Assembly: GCA_020846135.1 (NCBI GenBank) | Contig: JADLEK010000017.1 | Coordinates: 62,001 to 126,000 of the forward strand | DNA length: 64,000 nt | Reading direction: 5' to 3' | From: Gammaproteobacteria bacterium | GTDB lineage: Bacteria > Pseudomonadota > Gammaproteobacteria > Competibacterales > Competibacteraceae | Part shown: in pieces, positions 7,701 to 16,700 of the stretch | How the letters are laid out: each line of letters begins with the position of its first letter | Numbering within the stretch: position 1 is the first letter of the stretch | Position numbers and translations under genes: made by a program | The notes under the pieces: model-generated | What the model was told of the DNA's origin: nothing | The model's input: only the letters and a program-made list of their open reading frames with translations | Database searches by the model: none

Positions 7701-10700
7701 GATTCTCCCCGCCTCCCGGAACGCGCCTAGCCGCTGCAAAGCCGAACTGACCGCATCGAGATAGAACTGCGCCAGCCGGTCATGGACTGCGGCGAAATCA
7801 GCGGTTTCAAAGGCTTGAACCACCATCCGGGCGCGGTCGTGACCGGCGGTCTGCATCGCTGTCCACGGCAGCGGCGGATCGACCGGCGTGACATCCGAGG
7901 TCTCCGGCACCACGAAAGCCGCTAACCGCCGCTCGCCACGCGCTTCGCCCAGCACGGTCGCTACCGACTGCCGCACCCCCGGATGCCGATCCAGCGCCGT
8001 TTCAATTTCGCCCAGTTCGATCCGATGACCGCCGACCTTGACCTGAAAGTCCTCACGGCCCAGAAATTCGATATCGCCACCCGGCAGATACCGGCCCAGA
8101 TCGCCGGTCGCATACAGCCGCGCGCCCATTTTGGGATGCTGGATAAAGCGCCGGGCGGTTTGCTCGGGATCGCGCCAGTAACCCCGGGCCAGACCAATCC
8201 CGCCAATGTAGAGTTCGCCAGCGACCCAGACCGGACAGGGTTCAAGCCGATCATTGAGAACCTGAAACGACTGATTCTCCAGTGGCCGGCCATAGGGAAC
8301 GCTGCGCCACTGCGGATCGACGGTTTCGATGGGGTAGCTGATGGACCAAATCGCAGCTTCGGTCGCCCCGCCCAGGCTGATGGTCCGGGCCTGCGGCGCT
8401 AATGCCCGAATCCGTTCAGGCAGACTCAGCGGAATCCAGTCGCCGGACAGCAGCACCAGACGCAGGTGGTCGCCTAGCGGTTGACTGTATTCGCAGAGCA
8501 TGGCCATCAGCGCCGGCACCGTATTCCACAGGGTCACGCCTTCAGCGCGGATCAGGGATTGCCAGCGTTGCGGATCGCGGGCCGCGTCGGCGCCAGGAAG
8601 GATCAGTGCGCCGCCCGCGCCCAGAACCCCGAACACGTCATACACCGACAGATCGAAACTGAGCGAGGACAGCGCCAACACCCGATCTTCCGCATTCACG
8701 CCAAACCGCCGGTTGATGTCCAGCACCGTATTCAGGACCGCGCGATGCTCCATCATCACGCCCTTGGGCTGGCCGGTGGAACCGGAGGTGTAGATCACAT
8801 AGGCCAGATCGTCGGGAGTCGCGTTGCAAGCCGGCAGTGGCGCGGGCGGCAGATCGTCCACGATCAGCGCCTCGACCCGATCGGGCCAGTCCAGATTCAG
8901 CGCCGGATCAGTCAGGGCGATGCGGACTTCGCTATGCGCCAGCAGATAACGGCGACGTTCCTCCGGCAGAGCGGGGTCGATTGGCAAGTAAGCTGCACCG
9001 GAGGCCAGAATGCCCAGCACCGCCACCACTTGCCGCCAGCCTTTGGGCATCACCACCGCGACCAGTTCGCCGGGCTGCACCCCGCGTTGTTGCAGGGCCA
9101 TGGCAATCCCGCCGGAATAGCCCAGCACTTCGGCATAACTCAGGCGGCGGTCGCCATCAACCACCGCCTCGCGCTCGCCGTGAGCCAAGGCTTGAGCGAC
9201 AAAGGGACTGTGCAGCAGGCCGTCCGGGATCGGCGCAGCGGTTTGATTCGCCTGCTGGCGATCCGCTAATTCCACCGCCGGCAACCAGCGGGCGATAGAT
9301 GCGCTCCAAGCAGCTTCGTCGCGGGCTAATTCGCGCAACAGGCCGCAATAGGCGTCGAACATCCGACCGACCAGATCGGGCGGAAACACTTCTTCCACCA
9401 CGTCCCAGGTAAACAGCAGACCGCCATCCTGTTCCGAAACCTGATGATCGATCAGCACCTGCGGGGTCTGGGCGACGCTGTAGACCATCTCGCCCAGACT
9501 CTCCCAGGCGGAATCACCCGGCTTGCTCGCGTCAAGGCCGAGGGCGCTGGTGAACACGACCGGCACTGCCGAAACTCGGCCCCGTTGCCGCCGGGCCTGT
9601 TCACGCATGACCTGAACCCCGCTGAATGCGCCGTGATCCAGATCCGCCGCCAGCCGTTTTTGCAGCGCTTTGGCCCGGTCGACGAAGCCCGATGCCGACC
9701 CATCAACCTCCAGCAGGATGGTCGAAGTGAAGTCGCCAATGATCTGCATGACCTGGGGATGGAGTCGTGGCCGGTTGAACAGGGTCAGGGTAATGCAGAA
9801 CCGGGCGTGACGACTCCACACCGCCAGCGCATCGGCGTAAGCGGCGCACAGCAAACCGGACGGCGTCAGTCCCAGCCGCTGGGCGCGCGTGCGCAGCGCC
9901 GCCCAGTCCACCGGTTCCAGACGATGCAGACGGCGGACGAAATGGGGATGGGTCAGGCTGGCCGGATCGCGCAGCAATGGCAATTCGGGTCCGCCGGGCA
10001 GTTCGGCCAGCCGGTCCAGCCAGTAGCGTTCAGCCCGGTGGTAGCTTTCACCGGCGCGCTGAGCCATTTCCGCCAGCACGATGTCGCGGAACGACAGCTC
10101 CAGCGGCGGCAGTCGCAGCGCCGGATCAGCGGCGAGCCGCACCCATTCCTCGCGCAACTGGAAAATGCTGGCGGCGTCCAGCACCAGCAGATCAAAGCCC
10201 AGATGCAGGCGGGTGCGATGTTCGTCAATGCGGGTCGCCCGAATGTCAAACAGCGGCCACTGCGTCGCGTCGAAAACCCGATGCGACAGATCCTTACGCA
10301 AGCGGGTCAATTGCGCCTCGCGTTCCTGAACAGACAGTTCGCGCAAATCAAGGATCGGAATCTGATACGGCGGGACCTGCTCCAGAATCCGTTGCTGCCC
10401 ATCTCCGGCAACGATTGCCCGCAGCATGTCATGCCGCGCCACCAGTCGCCGCCAGGAATCCTGAAGCTGGTCGAGCGGTAGATCATTGCCCTCGACCTCG
10501 GTGTAAAGGTGGCAACCGATCCCGCCCAACTCCATGCCCGGTCCGCGTCCCACCCAGTAGGCTTGCTGAATATCGGTCAGCGGGAACGGTTCGTAGCGAT
10601 GGGCGAGATCGGGCTGGAGCGACTCAACCGGCGTGGCGGCGGGTGCGGCTAAATCCAGACCGGCCCGCAGCAGATCGGCCAGTTGCCCGACGCTGGCCCC

Positions 10701-13700
10701 TTCCAGAATGGCCCGCACCGGCAATTCAACGCCCAGCGCGGTTTTGACCCGGTTCTTCAACTCCACCGCCATCAGCGAATCAAAACCCAGTTCCGGCAGA
10801 GGTATTTCCAGCTTCGGTGGACGGCTCAGGCCGATCACCTCCGCGACTCGCGCCGCCAGGAATGTTTGCAACAACGCGAGCTGTTCCACCGCCGATGCCT
10901 GACGCAACTGGGTGGGTAAATCAGCAGCAACGGCCGGCGTAGATTCCGCCACCGTGGTTGATTCCAACGCCGTCGGCTGCGCCAAGTCCACGAAAAAGAG
11001 CGGGCGGGCCGATTCCGGGAATTGCGCCAGCAATTGCGGCCAGTTCACTTCCGGCAAGATCACGACCTGCGTGGGCTGTTCCGCCAAAGCCCAGGCGAAA
11101 ATCGCCAGGCCCTGTTCCGGGGTCATCGTGTCGATGCCCACCCGTCGTATCTGCCATTCCACCCCACGCCGCGCCGCCGCGCCGATGTCCCGCCAGACGC
11201 CCCAATCCAGACTGATCGCGGGTTGACCTTGCGCCCGGCGGGCATGGGCTAAAACATCCAGCCAGGCGCTGGCGGCGGCATGATTAGCCTGCCCTGCCGA
11301 ACCGAGAATGCCGGCCATCGAAGCGAACAGCACGAAGAAATCCAGCGGTTGACCCAGGGTCAGACGATGCAAATGCCAAGCGCCATCGATCTTCGCCGCC
11401 ATGACCCGCTCGAAATGCGCCCAGTCCTGATCGCGCAATGCCGCATCGTCCAGAACGCCAGCGGCATGGATAACCCCGGCCAGTGGCGGCCAATCCCGCC
11501 ACAGTTCAGCGAAAAGGGTTTCCATTGCCGGACCATCAGCAACATCGATCAGTGGCGTCCACACCCGTGCGCCCGCCTGCTCCATCCGGGTCATGGCCTG
11601 TCGGGCGGTTTCGTCAGGAGCGCTGCGACCCACCAGCGCCAGCGTGCGCGCGCCCTGTGTCACCAGCCAGTCAGCAACCGCCAAACCCAGCCCACCCAAA
11701 CCGCCGGTGATCAGGTAAGTCGCATCCGGGCGGATTTCGGGCGCGGCAGGCGGTTGATCCATAGCCATTCGACGACGCAACCGGGCCACCCGCCGCCCCG
11801 CCGGTGAAAGCGCAACCTGATCTTCACGGCTACCCGCCCAAATCTCGGCGAACAACGCATCCACCTGAGCTGCGGCAACATCCACGTCGATCCGGGTGCA
11901 GTGCAGTTCAGGATGCTCCAAGGCGATGGAACGCCCCAATCCCCACAGCGAAGCGGGCGCAATCGTCATCGACGATCCGGTCGCCCGTTGCGTGATGCCC
12001 TGAGTCACCAGCCATAGCCGGGCCGGTTCCGCCTGGTTAATCAAGCCTTGCGCCAGCCGCAGGGTGGAACCGCAGAGCCGACGCTGTTCCTCCAGCCGGG
12101 AGCCGGTTTCAGGTTCAGGAATCGGGGTATCCAGGGCGCGAAGATGAATCACCCCGCGCCAGCTCCGCGAAGCCAGCGCCTCGTCCAGCGTCGAATCATC
12201 TTCCTGTGCAATCAGCCGGCAATGTGCGCCCTGAGCTTCCAGGCGATCCGCCAAGGCTTGACCGATCCTGCCTTGATCGGTCAGCAACAGCCAGTCGCCG
12301 GAATCAGCGACCATGGCCACCGGCGCTTCAGCCAGGATCAATTCACCACCCGGCAATGCCGCCGCGTGAGCGAAACCACAGGCCGGCAACACATCGAGCC
12401 AGCCTTGCCGATCCAGCAAGGGATGATCGGGACGCAGATCGGTGTCGGTAAAGCGCCACCAGCCCTCAGTCAAGCCGAACACCAGATCGACCCAGCGCCG
12501 CCGGGCGGTGCTTTCCAGCAACAGTAACTGCCCGCCGGGAGCCAGCAAACTGAGGATATGACTCAGGCTTTGCCGCAGATCGCGGGTCGCGTGGAGGACG
12601 TTGGCGGCCAGAATCAGATCGTAACGCGCCGGGGCAAAGCCCTGAGTCGCCGGATCCTGTTCCACATCCAGAGTGCGGAAGGTCATCAACGGGAATGCCG
12701 CAAACGCTGGCGCCGCCTGAGCAGTGAAATAGGACGAGACATCGGTGAATACATACTCGGCGGCGGACGGAATCAGACTTGGCAACACCGCCCGGGTTGA
12801 ACCGCCGGTGCCCGCGCCAATCTCCAACACCCGCAGCGCCCGCCCGGCTGGTTGCCGCGCCGCCATTGCCGCGACTGCATCCGCCAGCAGGCGGTTGACC
12901 ACCCGCGCATAAGGCGATTCGCCGTAGAGTTCGCCGGCGCCCGACCCCTCCTCATTCCCCTCCTCATTCCCCTCCTTGAGTAAGGAGGGGTGGTTCGACG
13001 CGCTGGGCGTCGGAAACAGCAGCGCCAGGGCATTGACTTCGCCACGCAACACCGCCGCCAACTGCGCCCCACACCGCCGCAACAACCCGAGTTCAGCCAC
13101 ACACGCCGGGAACCGCTCCAGCAGCGCCGTACATTCGGCATCAGCCGGTTGGGTCAACGGCCAGTGCGGCGGGATTTCCCGCGTCACCTGCCACAAGGCG
13201 CGGTTGCGCTCCAGCAAGCCCTCCTCGGCCAGCATCTCCAGCAGCCGCTCAAACAACCGGCGGTGGGCATCGGCGATTTCGAGTTCCTCCGCCAGACCAT
13301 TGGCGGTGAAGCGTTGTCCCGGACTGAAATCGGCCCCCAGTTCTCCGAGCGCGGTCAGCACATAGGCGATGCTCAACCGATCCAGCGCCGGTTCGAGTTC
13401 GGCGTAAACCGCCAGACCCTGTTCCTGCGCCAGAGTCTCGGCCAGCGGCGTCAGCCGGTCGATTTGCGCATCAACTGCGGGGAGAAAATCCGGGGCGGGC
13501 AATCCGTCCAACAGCAGCGCAATCGGCCAGTCAATGTCATACAGCCAGTCCTTGGGCAACCGCCGGGCCGCATTCAGCAACCGCGCCTGAGTGACCCGCA
13601 TCAAGGTCAAACCCTCGACCCGCGCCAGTTCCGCGCCCTGTTCGTCCAGCAGGATGACTTCGCCCTGTACGGTATTGCCATCCGCTTTGGCCCGCGCCAG

Positions 13701-16700
13701 GCACCAGCAATGCTTCAGGGCGGGCCGGTTCAGCCGGTAGCGTTCAATCCGCATCGGCAGCCAGGCGGTGCCTTCGGGCGTCGCTGGTAACGCCGCCGCC
13801 AATGCCTGCAACGCGGCGTCCAGCAGCGCCGGGTGCAGTTGATAAGCATCTAAATCGGTAAGCATGGCGGGGGCGGCGACTTCGGCCAAAGCCGCGCCCG
13901 CGCCGCGCCACAGGCGGACAACGCCGCGAAAGCCGGGGCCATAATCCAGATTGCGTTGCTGGAAGCCGGCATAGAAATCGTCCGCCGACGCTTCCTGCCA
14001 CTGCCGACGCAATGACTCCAGATTGGGCAGCGGAGCGGGCAACGCTGCGGCGATCCGTCGCAACCGCCCGGAGACCAGTTTTACCGGCGCAGCGTCTTCG
14101 GGGCAGTGGAAGATCTGAAGGGTCAGCGTCTCGGCGGAACCGGGAACCGCCAACAGTTGCACCAGCGCCCCGCCGTTATCGTCCAGGCGCAGCGGCGCCA
14201 GCAAATCCAGGTCCTCAATCTGAACCGTTCCGGGCAACAGTTCACGGGCGGCGGCCAGCGCCATTTCCAGGAAGCCAGCGGCGGGGAAAACCGGCAGTCC
14301 ATAAACCCGGTGATCGTTCAGGAACGGCAACCGCTCCACCGCGATCCAGGTCTCGAACCGCTGTTCAGCGGACTGGGGCAAACGCAGGCGGCGGGCCAGC
14401 AAGGGATGAATCGGCGGTAATGGCTGATTGCCGCCATCCCAACCGATCAGAGCGGGAAGCGTTTTGGCCGTCGGCCCGAGATCCGGCCAGTAGCGCTGAT
14501 GCTGGAACGGGTAGGTGGGCAGGGTGGCCTTGGCGTAACGCCGTTTTCCCTCAACCGCCGGCCAGTCAACCCGCACACCAGCGACCCATAGCCGGCCCAA
14601 ACTGTCCAGCAAGGTGCGTTCATCGGCCCGCCGCAGCGATGGCAGCCAGGTTCCCGGAACCCCGGAACGCTGACCGAGAAGGCTCAACATCGGTTCGGGG
14701 CCGATTTCGATGAACAGGGTGCAACCCAGATGGACCAGCGTTCGCAACCCGTCGGCGAACCGCACCGGATAGCGGGCCTGACGCCGCCAGTAGGCTGCAT
14801 CGAAGCACCGGGTCGGTTCAGCGGTGACATTGGCGATAATATCAATGCCAGCCTCGGCGTAGGGCAATGCCGCCGCCGCCCGCTCCAAGGTATCCAGGCA
14901 CGGTTCGATCAACGGCGAATGGAACGCGCGGGTCACCGCCAAAGGCCGGCTATCCACGCCTTCCGCCGCCAATGCCGCCGCCACCCGCGCCACCGCCTCA
15001 CGCTGGCCGGCAATCACCGTCGCTGCCGGCCCGTTCTCGGCAGCGACCGCGACCTGCCCCGCGCCATGCTGATCGACCGCCTGATAGACGGTATCGGCAT
15101 CGGCCAGAATTGCGGTCATCGCCCCGCCTTCCGGCAAAGCCTGCATCAACCGGCCCCGTTCCACCGCGAACCGCAAGCCCGCTTCCAGATCGAAAACGCC
15201 TGCAGTGCAGGCCGCCGCCAGTTCGCCAACGCTGTGACCCAATACCGCCCGGGGTTCCACGCCCCAACTACGCCACAGATCGGCCAGCGCCATTTCCAGC
15301 GCGAACAGGGCGGGTTGCGCCAGATCGGTACGCGCCAGCAGTCCCTCGTCTTCGTCGAACAGCACCTCCAACAATGGACGCTGCAGTTGCTCGTCGACCA
15401 AGGCAGCGCATCGATCCAGCGTTTGCTGAATGCGCGGCTCCGTTTCGTAAAGTCGGCGACAGGAGCGACCGCCCCGTGCGCCCTGACCAGTGAACAGGAA
15501 AGCAACGCCGGGTGGCTGACGCTCAGCCTGACCCAGGGCGATGGTCGGCGGCGCTTCGCCGGCAACCCAAGCCGTCAGTTGTGCGCCGGCCTCAGCAGCG
15601 CTTTCCGCAACCAGCGCCAGTCGATGCGCGAAGGCGGTCCGGCCCACCCGTGCGGTATGGCACCGATCCGGCCAGGATTCGGCGCTATTTTGCAGGCCAG
15701 CGGCAGTACGACCCACCAGTTCGGTCAATGCATCGGATTCGCGGGCGGAAAGGCAGAACAACTGGGCTGGTCGTTCGTCCCCCCCACCCTGACTCTCCCC
15801 CGCCAGGGGTGAGGGAATCAGCGGCGCTTCCTCCAGCAGAATATGCACATTGGTGCCGCTGAACCCGAAGGAGCTGACTCCGGCAATCCGTCGGTCTTGA
15901 ATCGGCGTCCAGTCACGAGTCACGGTCGGGATTTCCACCGGGAAGCCGTCCAGCGGGATATGCGGGTTCAGCGTGGTGAAATTGCGGTGAGTCGGAATGC
16001 GCTGGTGGCGCAGGGCCTGCACCACCTTGATCAGCGCGGAAACCCCGGCAGCCGCCTCCAGATGGCCGATGTTGGTTTTCACCGAACCGACCACCAGCGG
16101 TTCCTGCGCCGGACGGCCCGCCGCGAACACCTCGGCCAGCGCCTGCATTTCGATGGGATCGCCGAGCGTGGTGCCGGTGCCGTGCGCTTCGACATAGGAC
16201 ACCGCGCCCGGATCCAGCCCGGCATCCTCCAGCGCCTTGCGGATCACCGCCGCCTGAGCGCGGCCATTCGGCGCGGTCAACCCGGAGGAGCGGCCATCCT
16301 GGTTAATCGCGCTGCCGCGAATCACCGCCAGCACCCGGTCGCCATCGGCCTGAGCATCCGCCAGCCGTTTCAGGATCAGTACGCCGCAACCTTCGCCCCG
16401 CGCATAACCGTCTGCCGCCGCGTCAAAGGTCTTGCAGCGGCCATCGGGGGACAACATCCGGCCCTGACAGAAATTGATGGTGATTTCCGGCGCCAGCATC
16501 AGGTTGACGCCGGCCACCAGCGCCATCGTGCATTCCCGTTGCCGCAAGGCGCGCACCGCCAGGTGAGTCGCGACCATCGACGAGGAACAGGCGGTGTCAA
16601 TCGCCATGCACGGTCCCTGGAAGCCGAAGGTATAGGAAATGCGCCCGGAGGCGACGCTGGCTGAATTTCCTGCCCCCGCTTGGGCATTGTTCGATGACGA

